A DNA stretch of 64,000 nt, taken from assembly GCA_039000515.1 (NCBI GenBank), contig JBCFYV010011135.1, positions 25,972,419 through 26,036,418 on the forward strand. Direction: 5' to 3'. This DNA is from Timema cristinae. Its lineage: Eukaryota; Arthropoda; Insecta; Phasmatodea; Timematidae. A program made the position numbers and the translations under genes. The notes beneath the pieces were generated by a model. That model saw nothing but the letters and a program-made list of their open reading frames with translations, was not told the origin of the DNA and searched no databases. Position 1 is the first letter of the stretch. Every line of letters begins with the position of its first letter. This document shows, piece after piece, positions 23,030-34,102 of this stretch.

Positions 23030-23335
23030 GTTCAAAGTGATACGCTCAGGGGAAGAAAAAACACTTCGTGACCGCCACATGTTGGCGAAGATAGTGCCAA
23101 CATTCGCAGAAAGAGGGTGTAATGTGGTCAGCACAACTAAACCTCCGAAAGTTAATCTCAGTTTTCTAGACCAAAGCCGCTACTTTTTTCCCTCAAGTAG
23201 CTCCTAGTTTGTCCTTACAGGGTTGAGTTTAATCCCATTACAGATTGCTTCACAGAAAAATATGAAATTGACGGGGATTTAATCCCGGACCTCTGGACTA
23301 TTGTACTATTGGCAGCATAGACCCCTTTCGATGGG
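23030..23335 (-). repeat. Family F tRNA-derived repeat, copy 1
   Basis: Read on the minus strand it starts with a tRNA-like head whose B-box-like segment is GGGATTAAATCCCCGTC. It runs to CTTCGCCAACATGTGGCG. The diagnostic GATAGTGCCAACATTCG (23091-23107) recurs at 60640-60656 in copy 2. An 80-codon plus-strand frame here has no recognised domain. Confidence 0.6.
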
Positions 23336-23373
23336 TGAACTAAGGCAAAGGTCCCGGGTTTGATTCTCGTGTC

Positions 23374-23679
23374 GGTGATCTGGCGGTCTAGGGGGGTAAG
23401 GTGTCGGACTTCTGTGCTGGGGGTCCGGGGTTCAATCCTCGGTCCCGGCACAGATTTATATGATTACCAAATCCTTCCTTCACCTCTGACAAGACGTGTA
23501 TTAATCACAACTTGTGAATGTGGCGAATGCCAGGCCTCCACCGTGGTTCGGATCCCACGTTAAACTGTAGGTCCTCCATTTCATCTCACAATCACCCTAC
23601 CATTACACATTAGCGTAAGTGCGTATAACCCGAACGGGTAGTAAGACGCAGTGATAATAATAATAATAATAATAATAAT
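23374..23679 (+). mobile_element. SINE family A, A2 subtype, full length
   Basis: GGTGATCTGGCGGTCTAGGG head, GGGGTTCAATCCTCGG, and the A2 insert GTGTATTAATCACAACTTGT. Tail CCCGAACGGGTAGTAAGACG ends in CAGTGATAATAAT. Confidence 0.93.
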
Positions 23680-24104
23680 TAATATAGAGCTAGACGGTTG
23701 GGTAAACACCAATTTCATCAGATTCATATACCGTCTCCTTCCAGTGACGTCACGCCAAAATAATTTTTTAATTTAATTTATTTGAGGTATTTAACAAACT
23801 GGTTGTATCAGCACATGGCTTAAAAACAGTGGCGGCTCGTAGCTAAGATTAGTGGGGGTGCTGCTCCGGAGCCTTTGTTTTAAAATTGTGTAAAAGGAAA
23901 AAAAAAATGTATAAAATAAAAATTTATTCAGGAACTTGATAAAATCTTGACAAAAAAATTAAACATTTTTACTTACTTTAACTTAAATTGTTACAGTTCA
24001 AGCTTGATATATTCATTTAAAAATTAGATCCATTCTTCTTGTTTTAATTTGCGCAAAAAGTCCAATAATTTTCTCCTTTATCTCTGGATGATAATTGAGG
24101 AAAT
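23680..24104. other. AT-rich spacer
   Basis: Nothing recognised beyond poly-A runs. Confidence 0.4.
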
Positions 24105-24111
24105 TTTTCCC

Positions 24112-24115
<4 letters not shown>

Positions 24116-24155
<40 letters not shown>

Positions 24156-24271
24156 GCACCGCGTCTTACTACCCGTTCGGGTTATACGCACTTACGCTAA
24201 TGTGTAATGGTAGGGTGATTGTGAGATGAAATGAAGGGCCTACAGCTTAACGTGGAATCCGAACCACGGTG
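24116..24271 (-). mobile_element. SINE family A, 5'-truncated, with target duplication
   Basis: Tail and distal body only, stopping at GAATCCGAACCACGGTG. TTTTCCCCATT flanks it at 24105-24115 and 24272-24282. Truncation at the 5' side inside intact target duplications is what incomplete target-primed reverse transcription gives. Confidence 0.93.
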
Positions 24272-24282
24272 TTTTCCCCATT

Positions 24283-25069
24283 GAAAGTACTAAAAGCGCA
24301 TTTAGTCTTTCTGTTAAATAAAATAACCGAATAAAAAATGAATCTAATATAATAGCTGGAAGCAGAATAATAATTTAACTCTACACTCTTCTACACTTTA
24401 TCACATTCAAGAATATGGTACACGGTTTTTAAGCACAACACACGCTGAGTAAAAAAAAACTTCCTTCCATCATCACGCCAGAGCCGGCACTGCGAGAGTA
24501 ACAGTGCTCTATCTACCTGGCAATTTTGGCAGGAAAAGTATTTTCATATACCTATACTGACGGCTTTACTTATCCTTCGAAGAAAGTTGTGCTACGGATT
24601 TTGTTGATCGCTCAAGAAAAGTCTCGGCTGGGTTTAAACCCATGAGCATCAGGTTCTGAGGCGAGCACTTCACCCCAAGACCACCGAAGTTAACATTTAT
24701 ATATTATGTATATATATATATATATAAAAACCCTATCCTATTCTCTTCCAGTCTTGTTTTGGCTTTTCCAGCTCTGCTAGCCACTGCACGGAGGGCGGAA
24801 ATCAATAGTCACCATTTGGCTGTACCGGAGGGGGCGGCGGAGGGGGGGGGGGTGTTAGAGAGCACTTAGGCTCTGGCCTGCAAACACTGCTGCTGATCTC
24901 CAGGGGTGAGGGAGGGCCAGTCAGGGTGCTTAGCGCTGGAATACCGTTGGTTTGGTTGAGGGGGTGGGGGGTTTGCTGATTTAAAGGGGAGCTGGGGTCC
25001 ACAACCAAGAATTTTTATCCAGGGGGATTGATAGGATATCGATAATTAATTGGTGAAACTATATATATA
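24283..25069. other. Intergenic DNA with a reverse tRNA-like segment
   Basis: At about 24618-24692, minus strand, GGTGGTCTTGGGGTGAAGTG and GGGTTTAAACCCAGCC look like A- and B-box parts of another SINE head. A G-rich tract lies at 24828-24856 and a TA run at 24708-24725. No gene. Confidence 0.5.
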
Positions 25070-25322
25070 TGCTTTGGTGACCGAATGGTCTAAGGCGCTA
25101 ATCTCTTGCTAGACTAGACTTCCATTAACAAGGGAATCGAGTTTCGAATCTCTGTCGGGTGAATTGAGGGTGGTTTTTTTTTTACCTAAATGTTTCTACA
25201 GTCTCCCTGCATGCAAATACGGGTACACTTCCTCTAACTATAGCCTTCCTAGTCCCTAAAACTCTTAGTGTAGTTAGTACATAAGCGTATAATCCGAACG
25301 GTTAGTAAGACGCGGTGCTAAT
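25070..25322 (+). mobile_element. SINE family C, full length
   Basis: Head CTTTGGTGACCGAATGGTCT and AAGGCGCTAATCTCTTG, B box GTTTCGAATCTC, tail GCGTATAATCCGAACGGTTA then GTAAGACGCGGTGCTAATA. Confidence 0.92.
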
Positions 25323-25348
25323 ATAGTATACAGGATATAAGTTTGTTA

Positions 25349-25781
25349 ACGCTAACATTGTTTTATGGATATGTAGCGTGGGTTTGTCAGGAGAAACACA
25401 AGAGCAAGTTGAATGCTGTTGGGAGGAGATATCTGACAAACGTTTGTAGAAAAACTCGTATGGACATAAACAGTAATGAAGGAATGGGTGCTGAAGGAGT
25501 GCGGTTTGAAAGGGAATACAACAGGTTGACGTGAAAGAAGCGTCTTACGTTGGTTTGGACATGTTGAGAGGATGATTGTGGAGCTAGTGACGAAGCTAAT
25601 ATATGAAGGTAGAGTGTGTTGATCAAAAGGAAGGGGTAGGCCATGTAAGACGTGGCTAAATGTAATAGACGAATGTGTGAAAAAGAGAAATATTAATAGT
25701 TTTAATAATAAAAGAGCATGTATGACTCGGTGTATGGATGTTGTTGAAGTATTCAAGGATAGGGAAGTGTGGAGAAAGTAA
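25349..25781 (+). pseudogene. LINE ORF2 C-terminal end, decayed
   Basis: A degenerate 3' end of a non-LTR retrotransposon reverse-transcriptase protein. The first frame reads LFYGYVAWVCQEKHKSKLNA then VCRKTRMD, the region just after the RT core in many LINE proteins. After one frameshift near 25480 the second frame reads VLKECG, then RWFGHVERM (about 25551-25577), then GRGRPCKTWLNVIDECV and finally DREVWRK before the stop at 25779-25781. At least two in-frame stops (TGA near 25528 and TGA near 25618) show it is dead. The order of motifs is typical of LINE C-termini; the clade is not decided. Confidence 0.88.
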
Positions 25782-26348
25782 GGATGGATTAAGTACGGAG
25801 ATGTTTTTTGAACTATATGCACGGTTTATTGCCTACCCTGTAAGGGAACGGCGTGATTAGGCAAGGACCAGACATTATATTGGGCCCATTTTACTTATGA
25901 AGGAATAATTTCAGAGTAAGTGGCTCATAGTTTCTGTCCTCTATGCAAATGAGAGTAAATTTCCTCTACCTAATACCTTACTTATTCTACCTCATTTTGA
26001 AAATAATGTGGCTAGTCTGAATGGGAGAACAAAGAAAAAGGGGGTGTTTGGGAGGGGGGAAATTAATGGGAAACCCCTTTTTTCATGGGCGCCGTCGCCT
26101 TGTTCTCTCACTTTATCATCGAACGTGTTCTGGACGACCTATAGTTGCTGTTTGTAATCTTGTCTGCGGGCATTGAGGCTAGTAACCTTTACACGCTAAC
26201 CTTATTTGTCGTACTTAATTCAACACGGAAGTTTGTTAAGGTGGAAGTGAAACGAACGCGACATCGGGTCACTTTTTATTTTTTTTTGCTAAAAATAAAT
26301 TAAATATGCTTTATGGTGGGTATGTAGGTGACGCGAGAAAAGGTCTGT
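25782..26348. other. LINE 3' flank and unclassified DNA
   Basis: Follows the LINE stop codon with possible 3' UTR (TGCCTACCCTGTAAGGGAAC). Weak SINE-C-like body words occur near 25939-25990 (TATGCAAATGAGAGTAAA). Ends at an assembly gap. Confidence 0.4.
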
Positions 26349-26448
26349 NNNNNNNNNNNNNNNNNNNNNNNNNNNNNNNNNNNNNNNNNNNNNNNNNNNN
26401 NNNNNNNNNNNNNNNNNNNNNNNNNNNNNNNNNNNNNNNNNNNNNNNN
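26349..26448. other. Assembly gap (100 N)
   Basis: Exactly 100 N, so the true size is unknown. It falls at the left edge of the 1.4-kb array, where the assembler probably failed on the repeat. Unit number is therefore a minimum. Confidence 0.99.
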
Positions 26449-26711
26449 TGGAGCGAGCGAGCGAGCGAGCGCGCGAGCGACTGAGCGCGCGAGCGACTGA
26501 GCGCGCGAGCGACTGAGCGCGCGCGCTTGAAAGATAGAACTGGTTCTATTTTTCAAGCGCGCGCGCTCGACCCGGTACAGTCTAGTTTACAGGCGCTAGG
26601 CAATATTATTGTATGTTGGTTCATTGAGTGCTGGGGAAACTTCTCATTTTGACATGATATTTGACTTTTTTCTATCAGTGATAGGTTTAACACACTTGCT
26701 ATTAATGGCCC

Positions 26712-26986
26712 GGTGACCTGGCGGTCTAGGGGTAAGGTGTCAGACTTCTGTGCTGGCGGCCGGGGTTCAATCCTCGGTCCCGGCACAGATTTATCTGATT
26801 ACTAAACCCTTCCTTCACCTCTGGCAAGACATCTTGTGAATGTGGGGAAAGCCAGGCCTCCACCGTGGTTCGGATTCCACGTTAAACTGTAGGTCCTTCA
26901 TTTCATCTCACAATCACCCTACCATTACACATTAGCGTAAGTGCATATAACCCGAACGGGAAGTAAGATGCGGTGCTAATAATAAT

Positions 26987-27024
<38 letters not shown>
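26712..27024 (+). mobile_element. SINE-A, first site, unit 1
   Basis: Full-length SINE-A. TAATGGCC precedes it, and a diverged match (TAATTGCC) follows. In units 2-4 the flanking TAATGGCC match is exact, giving the target duplication of the original insertion. Confidence 0.93.
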
Positions 27025-27025
<1 letters not shown>

Positions 27026-27465
27026 TGCCTAATTTAATTAGTAAGACCATAAATAATATAATGTATATATGTAAACCCGATATGTTAAAATACTTCAATA
27101 TTATAATCAAAGTAGGCCTTTACAAATAAGAATCACCATTAGTTTGGAGAGAGTATGAAAAAACCTCAACAATAAATAATTTTTAAAAATCACCTTCAGT
27201 TCACTGAGCCAAGATTCGAACCTTTGCCTCCTAGTCAAAAGTTATCGAGTGCAACGCACCATTCTGCCACTGGTGCGGCAAATCTGATTTTAAAACACTT
27301 CAGTACAGTACCATACGCATTTCTCAATTTATTAATTGGATGCACTTCTACTTTTTTCTTTTTTATAAATACACAATATTTTCTGTAAGTACATCTCTGC
27401 TCCTCGAAAATTCTAAGTGTGTTTGACAGAGACATCTTCTCTAACTAGGGGGGATGGGGGGGGGC

Positions 27466-27739
27466 GGTGACCTAGTGGTCTAGGGGTAAGGTGTCAGACT
27501 TCTGTGCTGGCAGCCGGGGTTCAATCCTCGGTCCCGGCACAGATTTATCTTATTTCCAAACCCTTCCTTCACCTCTGACAAGACATCTTGTGAATGTAGG
27601 GAATGCCAGGCCACCACCGTGGTTCGGATTCCACGTTAAACTGTAGGTCCTTCATTTCATCTCACAATAACCCTACCATTACACATTAGCGTAAGTGCGT
27701 ATAACCCGAACGGGTAGTAAGACGCGGTGCTAATAATAA
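27466..27739 (+). mobile_element. SINE-A, second site, unit 1
   Basis: Flanked by TCTAACTAGGG before (27440-27450) and after (27740-27750). A G-run of about 15 lies between the left duplication and the head; its length and composition differ in each unit. Confidence 0.93.
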
Positions 27740-28161
27740 TCTAACTAGGGTCCTCTAATTACGCGCTCGCTCGCTCGCTCGCGCGCTCGTCAGTTTGGCC
27801 ACCCAGTCGCTGGCGCGCTCGCTCGCTCGCTCGCGCGCTCGCTCGCACGCTTGGCAGTCTGGCCGAACCCTAAGGGTACGGCCAGACTGAGCGCGCGAGC
27901 GACTAAAATATAAAATAGAACACATTGGTTGTAATGGGGGGTGGCCACACTGGAGCGAGCGACTGAGCGCGCGCGCTTGAAAGATAGAACTGGTTCTATT
28001 TTTCAAGCGCGCGCGCTCGACCCGGTACAGTCTAGTTTACAGGCGCTAGGCAATATTATTGTATGTTGGTTCATTGAGTGCTAGGGAAACTTCTCATTTT
28101 GACATGATATTTGACTTTTTTCTATCAGTGATAGGTTTAACACACTTGCTATTAATGGCCC

Positions 28162-28426
28162 GGTGACCTGGCGGTCTAGGGGTAAGGTGTCAGACTTCTG
28201 TGCTGGCGGCCGGGGTTCAATCCTCGGTCCCGGCACAGATTTATCTGATTACCAAACCCTTCCTTCACCTCTGGCAAGACATCTTGTGAATGTGGGGAAA
28301 GCCAGGCCTCCACCGTGGTTCGGATTCCACGTTAAACTGTAGGTCCTTCATTTCATCTCACAATCACCCTACCATTACCCATTAGCGTAAGTGCATATAA
28401 CCCGAACGGGAAGTAAGATGCGGTGC

Positions 28427-28478
<52 letters not shown>
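28162..28478 (+). mobile_element. SINE-A, first site, unit 2
   Basis: Same insertion as at 26712, copied by array amplification. The (TAA)n tail length differs between units. Confidence 0.93.
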
Positions 28479-28479
<1 letters not shown>

Positions 28480-28898
28480 GCCTAATTTAATTGGTAAGAC
28501 CATAAATAATATAATGTATATATCTAAACCCGATATGTTAAAATACTTCAATATTATAATCAAAGTAGGCCTTTACAAATAAGAATCACCATTAGTTTGG
28601 AGAGAGTATGAAAAAAACCACAACAATAAATAAGTTTTAAAAATCACCTTCAGTTCACTGAGCCAAGATTCGAACCTTTCGAGTGCAACGCACCATTCTG
28701 CCACTGGTGCGGCAAATCTGATTTTAAAACACTTCAGTACAGTACCATACGCATTTCTCAATTTATTAATTGGATGCACTTCAACTTTTTTCTTTTTTAT
28801 AAATACACAATATTTTCTGTAAGAATTTTCGAGGAGCAAAGATGTACTAAGTGTGTTTGACAGAGACATCTTCTCTAACTAGGGGGGAGGGGGGGTGC

Positions 28899-29172
28899 GG
28901 TGACCTAGTGGTCTAGGGGTAAGGTGTCAGACTTCTGTGCTGGCAGCCGGGGTTCAATCCTCGGTCCCGGCACAGATTTATCTTATTTCCAAACCCTTCC
29001 TTCACCTCTGACAAGACATCTTGTGAATGTAGGGAATGCCAGGCCACCACCGTGGTTCGGATTCCACGTTAAACTGTAGGTCCTTCATTTCATCTCACAA
29101 TAACCCTACCATTACACATTAGCGTAAGTGCGTATAACCCGAACGGGTAGTAAGACGCGGTGCTAATAATAA
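28899..29172 (+). mobile_element. SINE-A, second site, unit 2
   Basis: Same insertion as at 27466, flanked by CTAACTAGGG on both sides. Confidence 0.93.
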
Positions 29173-29635
29173 TCTAACTAGGGTCCGCTAATTACGCGCT
29201 CGCTCGCTCGCTCGCGCGCTCGCCAGTTTGGCCACCCAGTCGCTTGCGCGCTCGCTCGCTCGCTCGCACGCTTGGCAGTCTGGCCGAACCCTAAGGGTAC
29301 GGCCAGACTGAGCGCGCGAGCGAGCGAGCGAGCGCGCGAGCGACTAAAATATAAAATAGAACACATTGGTTGTAATGGGGGTGGCCACACTGGAGCGAGC
29401 GAGGGAGCGAGCGAGCGCGCGAGCGACTGAGCGCGCGCGCTTGAAAGATAGAACTGGTTCTATTTTTCAAGCGCGCGCGCTCGACCCGGTACAGTCTAGT
29501 TTACAGGCGCTAGGCAATATTATTGTATGTTGGTTCATTGAGTGCTGGGGAAACTTCTCATTTTGACATGATATTTGACTTTTTTCTATCAGTGATAGGT
29601 TTAACACACTTGCTATTAATGGCCCGGTGACCTGG

Positions 29636-29891
29636 CGGTCTAGGGGTAAGGTGTCAGACTTCTGTGCTGGAGGTCTGGGGCTCAATCCTCGGTCCCGGCA
29701 CAGATTTATCTGATTACCAAACCCTTCCTTCACCTCTGGCAAGACATCTTGTGAATGTGGGGAAAGCCAGGCCTCCACCGTGGTTCGGATTCCACGTTAA
29801 ACTGTAGGTCCTTCATTTCATCTCACAATCACCCTACCATTACACATTAGCGTAAGTGCATATAACCCGAACGGGAAGTAAGATGCGGTGC

Positions 29892-29938
<47 letters not shown>

Positions 29939-29948
29939 TTAATAATAA
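29636..29948 (+). mobile_element. SINE-A, first site, unit 3
   Basis: Same insertion. The head carries GGAGGTCTGGGGCTCAATCC, a change of the B box (GGCTC for GGTTC) shared with unit 4 only, so units 3 and 4 are closest relatives. Confidence 0.93.
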
Positions 29949-30387
29949 TGGCCTAATTTAATTGGTAAGACCATAAATAATATAATGTATATATGTAAAC
30001 CCGATATGTTAAAATACTTCAATATTATAATCAAAGTAGGCCTTTACAAATAAGAATCACCATTAGTTTGGAGAGAGTATGAAAAAACCACAACAATAAA
30101 TAAGTTTTAAAAATCACCTTCAGTTCACTGAGCCAAGATTCGAACCTTTGCCTCCTAGTCAAAAGTTATCGAGTGCAACGCACCATTCTGCCACTGGTGT
30201 GGCTAATCTGATTTTAAAACACTTCAGTACAGTACCATACGCATTTCTCAATTTATTAATTGGATGCACTTCTACTTTTTTCTTTTTTATAAATACACAA
30301 TATTTTCTGTAAGAATTTTCGAGGAGCAGAGATGTACTAAGTGTGTTTGACAGAGACATCTTCTCTAACTAGGGGGGAGGGGGGGGC

Positions 30388-30609
30388 GGTGACCTAGTGG
30401 TTTAGGGGTAAGGTGTCAGACTTCTGTGCTGGCAGCCGGGGTTCAATCCTCGGTGCCGGCACAGATTTATCTTATTTCCAAACCCTTCCTTCACCTCTGA
30501 CAAGACATCTTGTGAATGTAGGGAATGCCAGGCCACCACCGTGGTTCGGATTCCACGTTAAACTGTAGGTCCTTCATTTCATCTCACAATAACCCTACCA
30601 TTACACATT
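30388..30609 (+). mobile_element. SINE-A, second site, unit 3, 3' end deleted
   Basis: Runs normally until CCATTACACATTA, then joins straight to AGGGTACGGCCAGACTG of unit 4. The tail, the right target duplication and the right end of the TIR element are lost (roughly 175-180 bp). Confidence 0.93.
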
Positions 30610-30917
30610 AGGGTACGGCCAGACTGAGCGCGCGAGCGAGCGAGCGCGCGAGCGACTAAAATATAAAATAGAACACATTGGTTGTAATGGGGGTGGCCAC
30701 ACTGGAGCGCGCGAGCGACTGAGCGCGCGCGCTTGAAAGATAGAACTGGTTCTATTTTTCAAGCGCGCGCGCTCGACCCGGTACAGTCTAGTTTACAGGC
30801 GCTAGGCAATATTATTGTATGTTGGTTCATTGAGTGCTGGGGAAACTTCTCATTTTGACATGATATTTGACTTTTTTCTATCAGTGATAGGTTTAACACA
30901 CTTGCTATTAATGGCCC

Positions 30918-31207
30918 GGTGACCTGGTGGTCTAGGGGTAAGGTGTCAGACTTCTGTGCTGGAGGTCTGGGGCTCAATCCTCGGTCCCGGCACAGATTTA
31001 TTTGATTACCAAACCCTTCCTTCACCTCTGGCAAGACATCTTGTGAATGTGGGGAAAGCCAGGCCTCCACCGTGGTTCGGATTCCACGTTAAACTGTAGG
31101 TCCTTCATTTCATCTCACAATCACCCTACCATTACACATTAGCGTAAGTGCATATAACCCGAACGGGAAGTAAGATGCGGTGCTAATAATAATAATAATA
31201 ATAATAA
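30918..31207 (+). mobile_element. SINE-A, first site, unit 4
   Basis: Same insertion as in unit 3, with the shared GGCTCAATCC B-box change and a shorter (TAA)n tail. Confidence 0.93.
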
Positions 31208-31649
31208 TGGCCTAATTTAATTGGTAAGACCATAAATAATATAATGTATATATGTAAACCCGATATGTTAAAATACTTCAATATTATAATCAAAGTAGGC
31301 CTTTACAAATAAGAATCACCATTAGTTTGGAGAGAGTATGAAAAAACCACAACAATAAATAAGTTTTAAAAATCACCTTCAGTTCACTGAGCCAAGATTC
31401 GAACCTTTGCCTCCTAGTAAAAAGTTATCGAGTGCAACGCACCATTCTGCCACTGGTGCGGCAAATCTGATTTTAAAACACTTCAGTACAGTACCATACG
31501 CATTTCTCAATTTATTAATTGGATGCACTTCTACTTTTTTCTTTTTTATAAATACACAATATTTTCTGTAAGAATTTTCGAGGAGCAGAGATGTACTAAG
31601 TTTGTTTGACAGAGACATCTTCTCTAACTAGGGGGGAGGGGGGGGGGGC

Positions 31650-31923
31650 GGTGACCTAGTGGTCTAGGGGTAAGGTGTCAGACTTCTGTGCTGGCAGCCG
31701 GGGTTCAATCCTCGGTCCCGGCACAGATTTATCTTATTTCCAAACCCTTCCTTCACCTCTGACAAGACATCTTGTGAATGTAGGGAATGCCAGGCCACCA
31801 CCGTGGTTCGGATTCCACGTTAAACTGTAGGTCCTTCATTTCATCTCACAATAACCCTACCATTACACATTAGCGTAAGTGCGTATAACCCGAACGGGTA
31901 GTAAGACGTGGTGCTAATAATAA
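31650..31923 (+). mobile_element. SINE-A, second site, unit 4
   Basis: Complete copy with CTAACTAGGG on both sides. Confidence 0.93.
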
Positions 31924-32232
31924 TCTAACTAGGGTCCGCTAATTACGCGCTCGCTCGCTCGCGCGCTCGCCAGTTGGCCACCCAGTCGCTTGCGCGCTCG
32001 CTCGCTCGCTCGCGCGCTCGCTCGCACGCTTGGCAGTCTGGCCGAACCCTTAGCGTAAGTGCGTATAACCCGAATGGGTAGTAAGACGCGGTGCTAATAA
32101 TAATCTAACTAGGGTCCGCTAATTACGCGCTCGCTCGCTCGCGCGCTCGCCAGTTTGGCCACCCAGTCGCTTGCGCGCTCGCTCGCTCGCTCGCGCGCTC
32201 GCTCGCGCGCTTGGCAGTCTGGCCGAACCCTA
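31872..32232 (+). repeat. Tandem duplication of SINE tail plus TIR end
   Basis: The segment from TAGCGTAAGTGCGTATAACC to GGCAGTCTGGCCGAACCCT occurs twice in a row (about 31871-32048 and 32049-32232). The breakpoints match those of the deletion in unit 3. After the second copy the sequence reads AAGACGTGGTGCTGAAAAA, a SINE tail word. Confidence 0.88.
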
Positions 32233-32239
32233 AGACGTG

Positions 32240-32670
32240 GTGCTGAAAAATGCTATAAAAAAAAAGTTCATCCAGGTTGGCCGATGTACGATAATTCCGG
32301 GCCTTCGCGTTCTTTTTTTATTCTCCCCAACACAAAATCTAGACCACTAGAATAGAAGACCCTTTGACCCAGGTCATGACCACCGATGACGTCATCTTGT
32401 TGATGAGAGACGGCTGCTTTGTATTACCTCTGCCAAAGTAGGACAAGAGGGGGGGGGGGGGTCATTAACCGATAATCACATACTCTCGTCTCGATAGCTC
32501 AGGTCGGAGCACTACTTGCGAGGAATTCGTTGCCTGGGATGTATCGAAGGAGCTACACGACATGTTGTTCATACATAACGACTAGTTCGACAAACTGTCA
32601 AGCTTGAAGGGATCATCTGGCCGACAAGACTTTGACCACCTGGTGGACAAAAGAGGAAAGTGACCAAACT
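32240..32670. other. Intergenic DNA
   Basis: Includes a G-run near 32450-32461. No gene or repeat recognised. Confidence 0.4.
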
Positions 32671-32677
32671 CATCCAT

Positions 32678-33236
32678 GGATGGATAAAGTGATAGACAAA
32701 CTCTTACACAGGAGGATAAAGTTATAGACAAACTCTTACATGGGAGGATAAAGTGATAGACAAACTCTTACACAGGAGGATAAAGTGATAGACAAACTCT
32801 TACACAGGAGGATAAAGTGATAGACAAACTCATACACAGGAGGATAAAGTGATAGACAAACTCATACACAGGAGGATAAAGTGATAGACAAACTCATACA
32901 CAGGAGGATAAAGTGATAGACAAACTCTTACATAGAAGGATAAAGTGATAGACAAACTCTTACATAGGAGGATAAAGTGATAGACAAACTCATACACAGG
33001 AGGATAAAGTGATAGACAAACTCTTACATAGGAGGATAAAGTGATAGACAAACTCTTACATAGGAGGATAAAGTGATAGACAAACTCATACACAGGAGGA
33101 TAAAGTGATAGACAAACTCTTACATAGGAGGATAAAGTGATAGACAAACTCATACACAGGAGGATAAAGTGATAGACAAACTCATACACAGGAGGATAAA
33201 GTGATAGACAAACTCATACACAGGAGGATAAAGTGA
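32678..33236 (+). repeat. 32-bp minisatellite, about 17 units
   Basis: Unit GAGGATAAAGTGATAGACAA plus ACTCTTACACAG. Two main forms alternate irregularly: CTCTTACATAG and CTCATACACAG. A minus-strand 119-codon frame is a repeat artefact. Confidence 0.95.
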
Positions 33237-33563
33237 TGTAGCCTGCAGACGAGAAGGTGTAAAACACAAGATTACTATGACAGTTGTATTCAGGTGGTCC
33301 CTGGTGCTATTGACCCAGTTGTGTCTCATGGTTAGGCAAAGCCCGATGCTCAACTCTTGCTATCAGTCACTCTTTGTGCCACCGCCTCAGTAGAGCACTT
33401 AGTGCCCGGGTCGTTGATCCAACAAGAACAAAGAAATCTAATTTCACTTGTACACTCTGGTATCAAAAAATATGTATACTGCTTTAGAATTCCATTTAGC
33501 AGACTCGTCAATACCACAGAGAGGAGAAACGAAATAAAATAATGACTTTTAATATCACTACCT
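33237..33563. other. Spacer, nothing recognised
   Basis: No supported frame or family. Confidence 0.4.
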
Positions 33564-33744
33564 TGACAAGACATCTTGTGAATGTGGGGGAATGTCAGTC
33601 CTCCACCGTGGTTCGGATCCCACGTTAAACTGTAGGTCCTCCATTTCATCTTACAATCACCCTACCATTACACATTAGCGTAAGTGCGTATAACCCGAAC
33701 AGGCAGTAAGACGCGGTGATTATAATAATAATAATAATAATAAT
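33564..33744 (+). mobile_element. SINE family A, 5'-truncated
   Basis: Starts at TGACAAGACATCTTGTGAAT and runs to CGAACAGGCAGTAAGACGCG and (ATA)n. The tRNA head is missing. Confidence 0.9.
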
Positions 33745-34093
33745 CGTCTGCATAATTAACTATCATGAATAATCACCTATTTTAGCTTAATCAACCGTGT
33801 TAATAAATAAACCAACACAATTCTTAATGTGTCATATAGCAGGCAATTTGATTAAAACTTCAAGGCGTTATTCGTCTCGTGAATAAAGAAGTAATACAAG
33901 TTATGTATGGTAAGAAACGATGGAGGAGATAGAATGAGATGAAAGAGATAACAATAAAGAGAGGGAGGCAACAAGTCAATGAATGAAACTATCAGAAAGT
34001 TTTCCGTGACGTGTCCGAGTACTCTTGATGCTAGAGGAAGTATATTGTAATAAGGCTGACCGTACACTCTGTTGAAGATAAAATATTGACAAA
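33745..34093. other. AT-rich spacer
   Basis: Nothing recognised. Confidence 0.4.
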
Positions 34094-34102
34094 CACTTCG
34101 GT

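Larger units (their letters stand above)
26449..32232 (+). repeat. Tandem array of a SINE-loaded TIR element
   Basis: Four head-to-tail units: 26449-27872 (left end in the gap), 27873-29293, 29294-30609, 30610-32048, plus a partial repeat to 32232. Each unit starts with AGGGTACGGCCAGACTGAGC, has GAGCGAGCGC runs, a palindrome around AGAACTGGTTCT, one SINE-A, a reverse tRNA-like segment (GATTCGAACCTTTGCC), a second SINE-A, and ends with CAGTCTGGCCGAACCCT. Units are nearly identical, including both SINE insertions. The element inserted, collected two SINEs, and was then amplified as a whole. Confidence 0.92.

Noticed and set aside
26306..26556. Frames spanning the N run
   Set aside because: They read through 100 unknown bases and GAGC simple repeat, so they are meaningless.
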